Source of the DNA: Pseudomonas tumuqii
GTDB lineage: Bacteria; Pseudomonadota; Gammaproteobacteria; Pseudomonadales; Pseudomonadaceae
Direction: 5' to 3'
DNA length: 64,000 nt
Assembly: GCF_013184545.1 (NCBI RefSeq)
Contig: NZ_JAAOJA010000009.1
Coordinates: forward strand, 124,001 to 188,000
Shown here one piece after another: positions 1 through 7,970 of this stretch (position 1 is the first letter of the stretch; the number at the start of each line of letters is the position of its first letter). The notes beneath the pieces are model-generated. The model was not told the DNA's origin, did no database searches, and saw nothing but the letters and a program-made list of their open reading frames with translations. The translations under genes and the position numbers were made by a program.

Positions 1-1
1 T

Positions 2-292
2 GCGGCCGTGCTGCCGGTGCAGATAGACGCAAAAAAAAACGCTTCAGTCGTAGCCTCTGGCCTGTATCTCCAGGTGGGAGCCTTCGCCAATCCGGACGCT
101 GCGGAGTTGCTCAAGGCCAAGTTGAGCGATACGGTGGCTGCCCCGGTGTTCATCAGCTCAGTGGTGCGCAACCAGCAGATTCTCCATCGCGTGCGACTGG
201 GGCCGGTGAGCAGCCGAGGCGAGGCTGAGCAATTGCAACTCAGTGTGCGTTCGGCCAACCTCGGTCAGCCCACGCTGGTCAAGGCGGATTGA
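2..292 (+). CDS. rlpA: RlpA-type septal lytic transglycosylase, C-terminal SPOR domain (5' end outside window)
   Basis: This is the 3' end of a gene that begins before the window. The frame is open from base 2, and the visible ~96 residues form a SPOR domain (YLQVGAFANPDAAELLKAKL near its start, ending at TGA 290-292). SPOR domains bind denuded glycan strands at the septum. In Pseudomonas, RlpA is an outer-membrane lipoprotein that cleaves such strands and sits directly upstream of dacA, as here. The catalytic double-psi barrel is not visible, so the name rests on the SPOR domain and gene order. Confidence 0.8.
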   Translation, partial: AAVLPVQIDAKKNASVVASGLYLQVGAFANPDAAELLKAKLSDTVAAPVFISSVVRNQQILHRVRLGPVSSRGEAEQLQLSVRSANLGQPTLVKAD

Positions 293-416
293 GGCGGCAC
301 CTTTGCGCAGCGTTTCGGACTAAATACGCGGCTGGAAGCGCAGCATGCTGCGGCTGCCAGCTTCACCTGATTTGCCCCTTGGGGCCTGTTCGACCATTAG
401 TAATCTAGAGAGACAG

Positions 417-1592
417 ATGAATATCACCAGCTTTGCCCAACGCGTTTGCTTGTCACTTCTGCTGCTCTGCGCGCCAGCCGCCTGGGCCAGCGAGATGGCG
501 ATTCCGGCACCACCGCAACTGGCCGCCAAATCCTATGTGCTGCTCGACGCCGCCACCGGCCAGGTGCTGGTGGATAACAATGGTGACCAGCGCCTTCCGC
601 CGGCCAGCCTGACCAAGCTGATGACCGCCTACATCGCCACCCTGGAAATCCGCAAAGGCAAGATCGGCACGCAGGATCTGGTGCCGATCAGCGAGCACGC
701 CTGGCGTACCGGCGGCGCAGCCTCCGGCGGTTCCACCATGTTCCTGCCGCTGAACAGCCAGGCCAGCGTGGACGACCTGCTGCACGGCGTCATCATCCAG
801 TCGGGCAACGACGCCAGCATTGCTCTGGCCGAGCACATTGCCGGCAGCGAAGACGCTTTCGCCGACATGATGAACGAAACCGCTGCGCGTCTGGGCATGA
901 GCAACAGCCACTTTATGAACGCCACCGGTCTGCCGCATCCGGAGCACTATTCCAGTGCCCACGATATGGCCATCCTGGCCCGCGCCATCATCAACGAAGA
1001 CCAGGAACACTACGCCATCTACGCGCAGAAGGAGTTCCTCTGGAACAACATCAAGCAGGGCAACCGCAACCTGCTGCTGTGGCGTGACAAGACCGTCGAT
1101 GGCCTGAAAACCGGCCATACCGAGGAAGCCGGTTACTGCCTGGTGGCCTCCGCCGTGCGTGACGGTGCGCGCATGATCACCTCGGTGTTCGGTACCGTCA
1201 GCGAGTCGGCCCGCGCCGCCGAAACCCAGAAGCTGCTGACCTATGGTTTCCGCTTCTTCGAGACCCGTACCTTCTACAAGCAAGGCCAGGAACTGGCCCA
1301 GGCCCAGGTCTGGAAAGGCGCCACTCGTCAGCTCAAGGCCGGTCTGGCGGCAGACCTGAGTCTGACCCTGCCGAAGGGCCAGCTGGACAAGCTGCAAGCC
1401 GGCATGACCATGAATCCGCAACTGATTGCACCGATCCAGCAGGGTGATGTGATCGGCAAGGTTGAGGTCAAACTGGGTGATGAGGTGGTGCACAGCGCCG
1501 ATCTGGTGGCCCTGGAAACCGTCGAGGAAGGTGGCCTGTTCCGTCGTCTGTGGGATAGCATTCGTCTGTTCTTCTTCGGGTTGTTCAACTGA
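417..1592 (+). CDS. dacA: D-alanyl-D-alanine carboxypeptidase (PBP5/6 type)
   Basis: A 391-aa low-molecular-weight penicillin-binding protein that removes the terminal D-Ala from peptidoglycan pentapeptides in the periplasm. It has a signal peptide (MNITSFAQRVCLSLLLLC, cleavage near AWA-SE). The serine-peptidase S11 motifs are all present: SLTK (catalytic Ser about 64, Lys 67), SGN (about 129) and KTG (about 231). A C-terminal beta domain follows, and an amphipathic tail (FRRLWDSIRLFFFGLFN) anchors the protein to the inner membrane. The ATG at 417 is chosen over the upstream in-frame codon at 345 because it directly starts the signal peptide. It lies in the rlpA-dacA-ybeD-lipB block. Confidence 0.96.
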   Translation: MNITSFAQRVCLSLLLLCAPAAWASEMAIPAPPQLAAKSYVLLDAATGQVLVDNNGDQRLPPASLTKLMTAYIATLEIRKGKIGTQDLVPISEHAWRTGGAASGGSTMFLPLNSQASVDDLLHGVIIQSGNDASIALAEHIAGSEDAFADMMNETAARLGMSNSHFMNATGLPHPEHYSSAHDMAILARAIINEDQEHYAIYAQKEFLWNNIKQGNRNLLLWRDKTVDGLKTGHTEEAGYCLVASAVRDGARMITSVFGTVSESARAAETQKLLTYGFRFFETRTFYKQGQELAQAQVWKGATRQLKAGLAADLSLTLPKGQLDKLQAGMTMNPQLIAPIQQGDVIGKVEVKLGDEVVHSADLVALETVEEGGLFRRLWDSIRLFFFGLFN

Positions 1593-1665
1593 TAGCGTGA
1601 CCTGCACGCTCCTGCCGACCCGCAGGGGCGTTGTTGTTGCCACGGCTTACGAGGCCGTTACTGCC

Positions 1666-1941
1666 ATGAGTCAAGCTGACATCAAATCGCACAAAATCGA
1701 ATTCCCCTGCGCCGATTACCCGATCAAGGTGGTTGGCGACAGTGGTGCCAATTACAAGAGCATGGTGATCGAAATCCTCAGCAAATATGCCAAGGTCGAT
1801 CTCGGTACGCTGGCCGAGCGCCAGAGCAGTAATGGTAAGTACACCACTGTGCAGCTGCACATCGTGGCAACCGGTGAAGATCAGCTGCGCGATATCAATA
1901 GTGCCCTGCGCGCGACCGGTATCGTGCACATGGTGCTCTGA
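1666..1941 (+). CDS. ybeD: YbeD family protein (DUF493)
   Basis: A 91-aa protein starting MSQADIKSHKIEFPCADYPI, matching the YbeD/DUF493 family in length and in its ferredoxin-like alpha/beta pattern. The family is small, cytoplasmic and of poorly defined function, and it is conserved between dacA and lipB in many gammaproteobacteria. Its stop codon overlaps the lipB start by one base (TGATG at 1939-1943), which implies translational coupling. A longer reading frame reaches back into dacA, but the ATG at 1666 gives the normal family length. Confidence 0.9.
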   Translation: MSQADIKSHKIEFPCADYPIKVVGDSGANYKSMVIEILSKYAKVDLGTLAERQSSNGKYTTVQLHIVATGEDQLRDINSALRATGIVHMVL

Positions 1942-2594
1942 TGAGCTTGCCGCTCGGCTTTCGCGAGCTCGGCTTGGTCGACTACGAGCCGACCTGGCAG
2001 GCCATGCAACGCTTCACCAATGAGCGCGATGCCGCATCGGCGGATGAGATCTGGCTGTTGCAGCATCCGCCGGTATTTACCCAGGGCCAGGCCGGCAAGC
2101 CCGAACACCTGCTGCTGCCCGGCGATATCCCGGTGGTACAGGTCGATCGCGGCGGCCAGGTGACCTATCACGGCCCCGGCCAATTGGTGGCTTACCTGCT
2201 GCTGGACGTGCGCCGCTCCGGTCTTGGCGTGCGCGAGCTGGTCAGCCGGATCGAGCGCAGCCTGGTCGATCTGCTGGCCAGCTATGGCGTCAGCGCCAGT
2301 GCCAAACCGGACGCGCCCGGGGTGTATGTGGATGGGGCGAAGATCGCCTCGCTAGGGCTGCGTATCCGCAACGGTCGCAGCTTCCATGGCCTGGCACTGA
2401 ATGTGGATATGGACCTACAGCCCTTCCAGCGCATCAACCCCTGTGGTTACGCCGGCATGGCCATGACCCAGCTGGCCGATCAGGTGACGGGGCCGATAGA
2501 GTTTTCCGAGGTCAGTGCGCGGCTGCGTGAACAGCTGGTCAAGCACCTCGACTATGCAGAGCAGCAGACTCTGGCGGGCGCAATAGACGGCTAA
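1941..2594 (+). CDS. lipB: Octanoyl-[acyl-carrier-protein]:protein N-octanoyltransferase
   Basis: A 217-aa LipB that moves octanoate from octanoyl-ACP to the lipoyl domains of 2-oxoacid dehydrogenases and GcvH, the first step of lipoate synthesis. The family signature RGGQVTYHGPGQLVAY is present. So is the catalytic Cys in NPCGYAGMAMTQ and the Lys of the AKIASLGLRI segment. The start overlaps the ybeD stop. The lipoyl synthase gene lipA lies 271 bp downstream on the opposite strand, so the two pathway genes converge rather than forming one operon. Confidence 0.96.
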   Translation: MSLPLGFRELGLVDYEPTWQAMQRFTNERDAASADEIWLLQHPPVFTQGQAGKPEHLLLPGDIPVVQVDRGGQVTYHGPGQLVAYLLLDVRRSGLGVRELVSRIERSLVDLLASYGVSASAKPDAPGVYVDGAKIASLGLRIRNGRSFHGLALNVDMDLQPFQRINPCGYAGMAMTQLADQVTGPIEFSEVSARLREQLVKHLDYAEQQTLAGAIDG

Positions 2595-2666
2595 GCCTTG
2601 GCTTATCCACCGTACTCAGGGATGGAGGGTGGGGAAGCATGACACTGCTCGCTGCGGCCGAAATCG

Positions 2667-2742
2667 GTAGGGTGCGCCGTGCGCACCAGGCGTTTGGGGC
2701 GGCACCGATGTTGTTGGCATTGGTGCGCACGGCGCACCCTAC
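2667..2742. repeat. Palindromic intergenic repeat, family A copy 1
   Basis: Perfect 21-bp inverted arms: GTAGGGTGCGCCGTGCGCAC plus one C at 2667-2687, and its reverse complement at 2722-2742, around a 34-bp spacer. Related copies occur at 26835-26893, 31016-31073 and 49323-49409, with near-identical arms and unrelated spacers of different length. This is the layout of REP/BIME-like or miniature non-autonomous elements. Here it lies between the convergent lipB and lipA genes. Confidence 0.85.
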
Positions 2743-2809
2743 GAAGCCGGCCCCTGCATCTGTGCGCCGATGCGTACGGGAACATTGCCTTTTCAATGGC
2801 CTGATTGCG

Positions 2810-2858
2810 GATAAACAAACGCCTGAGCCCAGGCAAAGCCCGGGGTCAGGCGTTGTGC
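2810..2858 (-). terminator. Rho-independent terminator of lipA
   Basis: Read on the minus strand just after the lipA stop, the arms AACGCCTGA (2846-2854 complement) and TCAGGCGTT (2818-2826 complement) enclose a GC-rich loop that can pair further. They are followed by TTGTTTATC. The position, stem and trailing T-rich stretch fit an intrinsic terminator. Confidence 0.7.
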
Positions 2859-2865
2859 GGCCCGA

Positions 2866-3918
2866 TCAGTTCAGATTGAGGGTCGGAATCAGGCTGCTGT
2901 CGAGCTGCTGGCCCGGCACCGGCACAGGGGCGGCCAGGCCCAGGTTGTTCTTCTCGAACACCTTGTCGGCGCGGTAGCTGGAGCGTACCAGCGGGCCGGC
3001 GGCGACTTCCATAAAGCCCTTCTGCAGGCCGAGGTCACGGAAACGATTGAACTCTTCCGGGCTGACCCAGCGCTTGACCGGCAGGTGGTTGCGGGTCGGC
3101 TGCAGGTACTGGCCGAGGGTGAGGATGTCCACGCCGATGGCGCGCAGGTCATCCATGGTCTGCAGGACTTCCTCGTCGCTTTCGCCCAGGCCCAGCATCA
3201 GGCTGGTCTTGGTCAGCATTGCCGGGCGATGGCGCTTGGCGTGTTCCAGTACGCGCAGGGTCTTCTCGTAGCCGGCGCGGGGGTCGCGCACTTCATGGGT
3301 CAGGCGCTTGACCGTCTCGACGTTCTGCGCGAACACCTCCAGGCCGGAGTCCACTACTCGCTCGATGGCCTGCAGATCGCCGTCGAAGTCCGGGGTCAGG
3401 GCTTCCACCACCACCTGCGGGGTGCGCTCCTTGATCGCCCGTACACAGGCGGCGTAGTGGCTTGCGCCGCCGTCGTCCAGATCGTCGCGGTCCACCGAGG
3501 TCAGCACGATATAGCGCAGCGCCATCAGCTCCACCGACTTGGCGGTGTTCTGTGGCTCCTCCTGATCCAGCCAACCGTTGGGGTTGCCGGTGTCCACCGC
3601 GCAGAAGCGGCAGGCACGGGTGCACACCGAACCCATCAGCATGATGGTGGCGGTGCCGTTGGACCAGCATTCGCCCATGTTCGGGCAGTGGGATTCCTGG
3701 CACACGGTGCTCAGGCGGTGTTCGCCGACATTGCGCTTGACCGCTTCGAAGCGGCTGCCGCCGGGGGCCTTGACCCGCAGCCACTTGGGCTTGGGTTCGA
3801 ACACCTGGGGTTCGCTCGAGGCGCGGCGCTTCTGCCCGTCCTTGATCGCGGTGATGCCCTGGGTGGTGCGGAATTTTTCGCCGCTGGCGACGGTTTTTGG
3901 CGGGGAGGTATCGGACAT
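2866..3918 (-). CDS. lipA: Lipoyl synthase (radical SAM)
   Basis: A 350-aa radical-SAM enzyme that inserts two sulfurs into protein-bound octanoyl groups to make lipoyl cofactors. Both [4Fe-4S] sites are visible: the auxiliary cluster CQESHCPNMGEC (Cys 73, 78, 84) and the radical-SAM motif CTRACRFC (Cys 99, 103, 106). The ATG at 3918 (MSDTSPPKTVASGEKF) is preferred to a TTG two codons upstream. It follows LipB in the pathway but is transcribed toward it. Confidence 0.96.
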   Translation of the reverse strand: MSDTSPPKTVASGEKFRTTQGITAIKDGQKRRASSEPQVFEPKPKWLRVKAPGGSRFEAVKRNVGEHRLSTVCQESHCPNMGECWSNGTATIMLMGSVCTRACRFCAVDTGNPNGWLDQEEPQNTAKSVELMALRYIVLTSVDRDDLDDGGASHYAACVRAIKERTPQVVVEALTPDFDGDLQAIERVVDSGLEVFAQNVETVKRLTHEVRDPRAGYEKTLRVLEHAKRHRPAMLTKTSLMLGLGESDEEVLQTMDDLRAIGVDILTLGQYLQPTRNHLPVKRWVSPEEFNRFRDLGLQKGFMEVAAGPLVRSSYRADKVFEKNNLGLAAPVPVPGQQLDSSLIPTLNLN

Positions 3919-3998
3919 CGGCAATCTGGGCTCCGCTAGAGGCTCCGTGGACGAGGCGGCTTGTGGCCGCCGCGCAGTTTATCACAGAAGCTGACCGT

Positions 3999-4709
3999 TC
4001 AGTCCGTCGAGCGTCGTGCGGCCTGAAGGGCCTGGCGGCGGGTGCTGGCGAAGGCGCTGGTGCCGAGCCAGCGCCAGAGTTGTTGTACATCCGCGGGTTT
4101 CCCCAGCACCCGCAATTCGCCGTTCTGCAGCACTTGCTGGGGGTTGCGCTCGCCGCTCCAGATATCGGTGAGGGCGCGTACGCTGGCATCCACCACCAGG
4201 CAGGGTTCGCGGCCGGGATCGTCGCGACACAGGTCGGCCACCCCTTGCTCGACTAGCAGCCACCACTGCTGCTCGCCAGGCCGCGCGTCGCGGAAGCTGA
4301 AGTGGATGACCACCGGTCGCGGCGGGAACTCGGCGATGCGCACGAAGCGGCGCACATCCCACATCAGCAGGCCGGCGTCGAGTTCGTCGTCGCGCAGGCG
4401 ACTGCCAATCCAGTGCGCCCCCCAGTGGCCGAGCGCCATGATGATCGGGCGCAAATCCTCGCCCGCCTCGGTCAGGCTGTACTCCCAGACCTTGCCATTG
4501 GCCGTGCGCCGCACCACGCCGAGCTCCTCCAGGTGGCGCAGGCGCTGGCTCAGCAGGCTGGTGGACATGCGCGGTACGCCGCGGTGCAGGTCGTTAAAGC
4601 GTCTGCTGCCGCACAGCAACTCGCGCACCAGCAGCGGCGTCCAGCGCTCGCACAGCGCCTCGGCGGCGCGTGCGACCGTACAAAACTGCCCATAGCTGAC
4701 GTCCATCAT
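3999..4709 (-). CDS. HxlR-type winged-helix regulator with C-terminal SCP2-like domain
   Basis: A ~236-aa protein. Residues about 5-105 are a HxlR/MarR-like winged helix (CERWTPLLVRELLCGSRRFN, then MSTSLLSQRLRHLEELGVV and EYSLTEAGEDLRPII). The C-terminal ~110 residues resemble the sterol-carrier/SCP2-like extension found on some HxlR regulators and may bind a small hydrophobic ligand. It is divergent from the nitrilase gene at 4819, separated by 109 bp, so the nitrilase-GFA pair is its likely target. Start codons at 4709 and 4706 are adjacent and hard to tell apart. The operator was not identified. Confidence 0.85.
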   Translation of the reverse strand: MMDVSYGQFCTVARAAEALCERWTPLLVRELLCGSRRFNDLHRGVPRMSTSLLSQRLRHLEELGVVRRTANGKVWEYSLTEAGEDLRPIIMALGHWGAHWIGSRLRDDELDAGLLMWDVRRFVRIAEFPPRPVVIHFSFRDARPGEQQWWLLVEQGVADLCRDDPGREPCLVVDASVRALTDIWSGERNPQQVLQNGELRVLGKPADVQQLWRWLGTSAFASTRRQALQAARRSTD

Positions 4710-4818
4710 GCCGTCCAAGATGATCCCAACACTTCAGATTCTGGACTAGTACGGTCGATTTGCCAGGCGCAGGCTGAGGCTGTCGATAGCCAATAGCGTC
4801 CACGCAGAGGAGGTCATC

Positions 4819-5760
4819 ATGAGCATGATTGCCATCATCCAGCGCCCACCCGTGTTGCTCGATCGCGCCGCGACCCTGGCGCGGGCACTGCAGTCGGTCG
4901 CCGAAGCCGCCGCGGCGGGAGCCGCGCTGGTGGTCTTGCCCGAGTTGTTCATTCCCGGTTACCCGTCGTGGATCTGGCGCCTGGCCCCGGGCCGGGATGG
5001 CGCGTTGCTGAGCCAGCTGCATGCGCGACTGCTGGCCAATGCCGTGGACCTCGCCGGCGCGGATCTCGACCCCCTGTACCGGGCGGCCCGCGAGCATGGC
5101 GTTACCGTGGTCTGTGGGCTCAATGAGTGTGAGCGGGGCCGGGGTGGCGGCACCCTCTACAACAGCGTGGTGGTGATAGGTGCCGACGGCGCGCTGCTCA
5201 ATCGCCACCGCAAGCTGATGCCGACCAACCCCGAGCGCATGGTGCACGCGGTCGGCGATGCCGCGGGGCTGCGCACGGTGGATACTCCGGTCGGTCGCCT
5301 GGGCACGCTGATCTGCTGGGAGAACTACATGCCGCTGGCACGCTACGCACTTTATGCCCAGGGCGTGGAGATCTACATCGCGCCGACCTACGACAGTGGC
5401 GACAGTTGGATCGGCAGCCTGCGCCACATTGCCCTCGAAGGCCGCTGCTGGGTGCTCGGCAGTGGCACCGTGCTGCGCGGCAGCGACATTCCCGGGGACT
5501 TTCCCGGCCGCGAGCAGCTGTTTGCCGATCCGCAGGAATGGATCAATGATGGTGATTCGCTGATGGTCGATCCCATGGGTCGGCTGGTGGCCGGTCCGTT
5601 GCATCGCGAGGAAGGCATTCTGTATGCCGACATCGATGTCGCCCAGGTGGCGCCGGCGCGGCGCACCCTGGATGTCAGCGGGCATTACGCGCGCGCCGAC
5701 ATCTTCGAATTGCAGGTGCGGCGGACGCCGGCCTGCAGCCTGCGCCAGATCGACGACTAG
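4819..5760 (+). CDS. Nitrilase (carbon-nitrogen hydrolase superfamily)
   Basis: A 313-aa nitrilase-fold enzyme that would hydrolyse a nitrile to a carboxylic acid and ammonia. The catalytic triad is clear: Glu42 in LPELFIPGYP, Lys132 in HRKLMPTNPERMVH and Cys166 in LICWENYMPLAR. The CWENYMP context and the Lys-motif sequence are those of true nitrilases (arylacetonitrile/aliphatic type) rather than amidases or ureidopropionases. An AGAGGAGG ribosome-binding site precedes the ATG. It is the first gene of a pair with the GFA-like gene (33 bp gap). The substrate cannot be read from sequence. Confidence 0.92.
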   Translation: MSMIAIIQRPPVLLDRAATLARALQSVAEAAAAGAALVVLPELFIPGYPSWIWRLAPGRDGALLSQLHARLLANAVDLAGADLDPLYRAAREHGVTVVCGLNECERGRGGGTLYNSVVVIGADGALLNRHRKLMPTNPERMVHAVGDAAGLRTVDTPVGRLGTLICWENYMPLARYALYAQGVEIYIAPTYDSGDSWIGSLRHIALEGRCWVLGSGTVLRGSDIPGDFPGREQLFADPQEWINDGDSLMVDPMGRLVAGPLHREEGILYADIDVAQVAPARRTLDVSGHYARADIFELQVRRTPACSLRQIDD

Positions 5761-5793
5761 CCGTCATGCCGTCTGTACAAGAGGAGAACAAGC

Positions 5794-6228
5794 ATGAGTA
5801 GCGAACAGCTTTACCAGGGCCGCTGTTTCTGCGGCGCGGTCGAATTCACGGTCAGCAGCGAGCCGGTGGCGATGGGCTATTGCCACTGTCAGTCATGTCG
5901 GCAGTGGTCGGCAGGGCCGGTCAATGCCTTCACCCTGTGGCCGCCCGAGGCGCTGAGCGTGACCCGCGGCGCCGATAATATCGACAGCTACAACAAGACG
6001 CCGGGCAGTAGCCGCAAGTGGTGCAAGCGCTGCGGCGGCCACCTGTTTACCGAGCACCCGGGCATGGGCTTGGTCGATGTGTATGCCGCGCTTATCCCGC
6101 AGCTGACGTACCGGCCGGCGCTTCACGTGCATTATCAGGAGGCGGTACTGCCGATCAGGGATGGGCTGCCGAAGCTGCGGGACCTGCCGGCGGAGATGGG
6201 CGGCTCGGGACAGAGCATGGCCGAATAG
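5794..6228 (+). CDS. GFA/CENP-V fold zinc protein
   Basis: A 144-aa protein of the glutathione-dependent formaldehyde-activating (GFA) fold. It shows the zinc-binding cysteines CFCGAVEF near the N-terminus, CHCQSC near residue 30 and CKRCGGHLF in the second half. Many family members have no proven GSH-formaldehyde activity. It is preceded by an AGAGGAG ribosome-binding site and lies close behind the nitrilase, suggesting one transcript under the divergent HxlR-type regulator. The stop codon sits in the loop of a perfect 12-bp palindrome (6214-6240). Confidence 0.85.
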   Translation: MSSEQLYQGRCFCGAVEFTVSSEPVAMGYCHCQSCRQWSAGPVNAFTLWPPEALSVTRGADNIDSYNKTPGSSRKWCKRCGGHLFTEHPGMGLVDVYAALIPQLTYRPALHVHYQEAVLPIRDGLPKLRDLPAEMGGSGQSMAE

Positions 6229-6240
6229 TTCGGCCATGCT
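6214..6240. terminator. Palindrome at gene end, possible bidirectional terminator
   Basis: Perfect inverted repeat AGCATGGCCGAA (6214-6225) and TTCGGCCATGCT (6229-6240) with a 3-nt loop TAG that is the stop codon of the GFA-like gene. It lies between convergent genes, 4 bp from the end of the lytic transglycosylase gene. There is no T-run on either side, so intrinsic termination is uncertain. Confidence 0.5.
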
Positions 6241-6243
6241 CGC

Positions 6244-7536
6244 TCAGAGTGGTGAACGCAAGCGCACCAGCAGCTCCTGGGTCGGGTAACCGTCGGCCGG
6301 CCAGCCCAGTTGTAGCTGGAAGGCGCGCACGGCCTTGCGCGTGTTGGCGCCTATGATGCCGTCGGCCGGTCCCGGCTCCAGGCCGTACTGGGCCAGCAGT
6401 TCCTGCAGTTCGATGCGCTCGCTGCGCCCCAGTTGGCGCTCCTCGCGGGGCCAGGCGGCACCTACGCCTTCGCCCCCGCGCAGGCCGTCGGCCAGCAAGC
6501 CGATGGCCAGGGCGTAAGCGGTCGAGTTGTTGTATTTGAGAATGCTGCGGAAATTGCTCAGCAGCAGGAAGGCCGGGCCGCGATGACCGGCCGGCAGTTG
6601 CAGGGTCGCCATGGTTTCGGCTGCCAGGTACTGGGGTGGCGGCGTGAGCGGTTCGATGCCCAGCGCTGTCCATTCGGCCAGACTGCGGCGCACTTCCGGG
6701 TCGGCCAGGCTGTAGTCGAAGGCCTGCGGCAGGCGCACCTCATAGCCCCAGGGTTGGCCTTTCTGCCAGCCCGAGGCCTGCAGGTAATGGGCGGCCGAGG
6801 CCAGGGCGTCGGCCGTGGAACTCCAGAGGTCGCGGCGGCCATCACCGTCGAAATCCACGGCATGTTCGTTGTAGGTGGTGGGCATGAACTGGGTCTGGCC
6901 CATGGCACCGGCCCAAGAGCCGACCAGACGTTCCGGGGTGATGTCGCCATGCTGGAGGATCTGCAGCACGGCAAGCAGCTGGCTGCGCCAGAACACCTGG
7001 CGGCGGCCTTCGTAGGCCAGGGTGGCGAGCGAGCGGATCACGTTGTGCGTGCCGATATTGCTGCCGAAGTTACTCTCCAGGCCCCAGATTGCCACCAGGG
7101 TTTCGCGGTCCACGCCGTAACGTGTTTCGATGCGCGCGAGGGTGTTGCCGTGTTGCAGCAGCAGGCTTTGGCCGCGGGCGACGCGCTGGGGGGAAACAGC
7201 GCCATCCAGGTATTCCCACACCGGACGGGTAAATTCCGGTTGGCTGCTGTCGGCGACCAGTACGTCGGGATTGGGGCTGACGCCGGCGAAGGCACGATCG
7301 AACAGCGCGGGGTCGATGCCGGCGGCAATCGCATCGCTGCGCAGCAGGGCGCGCCAGTCGGCGAAGCTGAGTTTTGCGGCGGCAGGCGCCGGCTCAGGCT
7401 GCTTGTTCGAGGTGCTGCTCGGGCTGTCGGCAACAGTGGCCAGCGATTGCGCGGGCGCTTCGGCACAAGCCGTCAGGAGCAGAAGGAGGCAGGCCGAGGT
7501 GATGTGGCTCAGGCTGCGAAGTAGCAGGTTGGGCAT
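6244..7536 (-). CDS. Lytic murein transglycosylase, MltB/SltB family lipoprotein with peptidoglycan-binding domain
   Basis: A 430-aa predicted outer-membrane lipoprotein (signal and lipobox LLLLTAC, Cys24). An MltB-type catalytic domain spans about 55-340, with catalytic Glu154 in WGLESNFGSNIG, the GAMGQTQFMPTTY segment and DFDGDGRRDLW. The C-terminal ~65 residues form a PG_binding_1 domain (GLEPGPADGIIGANTRKAV). It cleaves the glycan MurNAc-GlcNAc bond with formation of 1,6-anhydroMurNAc. The C-terminal domain separates it from plain MltB and suits the SltB-like paralogues of Pseudomonas. Confidence 0.92.
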   Translation of the reverse strand: MPNLLLRSLSHITSACLLLLLTACAEAPAQSLATVADSPSSTSNKQPEPAPAAAKLSFADWRALLRSDAIAAGIDPALFDRAFAGVSPNPDVLVADSSQPEFTRPVWEYLDGAVSPQRVARGQSLLLQHGNTLARIETRYGVDRETLVAIWGLESNFGSNIGTHNVIRSLATLAYEGRRQVFWRSQLLAVLQILQHGDITPERLVGSWAGAMGQTQFMPTTYNEHAVDFDGDGRRDLWSSTADALASAAHYLQASGWQKGQPWGYEVRLPQAFDYSLADPEVRRSLAEWTALGIEPLTPPPQYLAAETMATLQLPAGHRGPAFLLLSNFRSILKYNNSTAYALAIGLLADGLRGGEGVGAAWPREERQLGRSERIELQELLAQYGLEPGPADGIIGANTRKAVRAFQLQLGWPADGYPTQELLVRLRSPL

Positions 7537-7610
7537 GGTGGTCTCAAGGCGTTTTTTTGCAGGCCGCTACCTTAGCACGGTTGAGCTGCCAGGCGGGCCA
7601 CAGCAGGGTT

Positions 7611-7769
7611 TCAGGCGGCCAGAAGGACTGAAGCCTCCCAGTTTTGCTGGGAGGCTTCGCGGCGGTAGCTGCCTTTGCCTTTGCCGGGTTTTTCCTGACG
7701 ACAGCGGAACAGCGGCTGGGCAATCAGGGATTTGGCCCTGTTCGGGTGCTGTTTGCGGTTTTTGGCCAT
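7611..7769 (-). CDS. arfA: Alternative ribosome-rescue factor ArfA
   Basis: A 52-aa basic protein beginning MAKNRKQHPNRAKSLIAQPL, then LFRCRQEKPGKGKGSYRR, which is the ArfA signature. ArfA recruits RF2 to ribosomes stalled on non-stop mRNAs and backs up tmRNA. The 3' part of the coding sequence carries a 12-bp hairpin (7630-7658). In the family this hairpin makes the mRNA non-stop, so that full-length protein accumulates only when trans-translation fails. It was found by direct translation of the minus strand. Confidence 0.92.
   Translation of the reverse strand: MAKNRKQHPNRAKSLIAQPLFRCRQEKPGKGKGSYRREASQQNWEASVLLAA
7630..7658 (-). promoter_or_regulatory. arfA intragenic RNA hairpin (RNase III/terminator-like)
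   Basis: On the mRNA strand, GAAGCCTCCCAG pairs perfectly with CTGGGAGGCTTC around a CAAAA loop. It starts at codon 38 of the 52-codon arfA frame. In E. coli arfA a hairpin at the equivalent place is cut by RNase III or acts as a terminator, giving a non-stop message that tmRNA degrades. Confidence 0.8.
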
Positions 7770-7970
7770 GCTGGATCCTCATTGGCGGCCCGCGAGGCGC
7801 GGGTGCGTGAATGATGATCCGTTGGTTAAAAAATGTCCAGCCGACAGCCGGAAGGGACGCTGGAAGGCTGGGCGAAACGCCCGATCGCCGGAAACAGCGG
7901 CGGCGGTTGAAAAGCGCTCAGACTCGGGGCGCAATCCTTTCCAGCTTCCCCGGATACAGTCGTGGGCGGG

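Noticed and set aside
453..1643. 396-codon open frame on the minus strand over dacA
   Set aside because: It is antisense to a complete penicillin-binding protein with all motifs, has biased GC-rich shadow composition and shows no family features.
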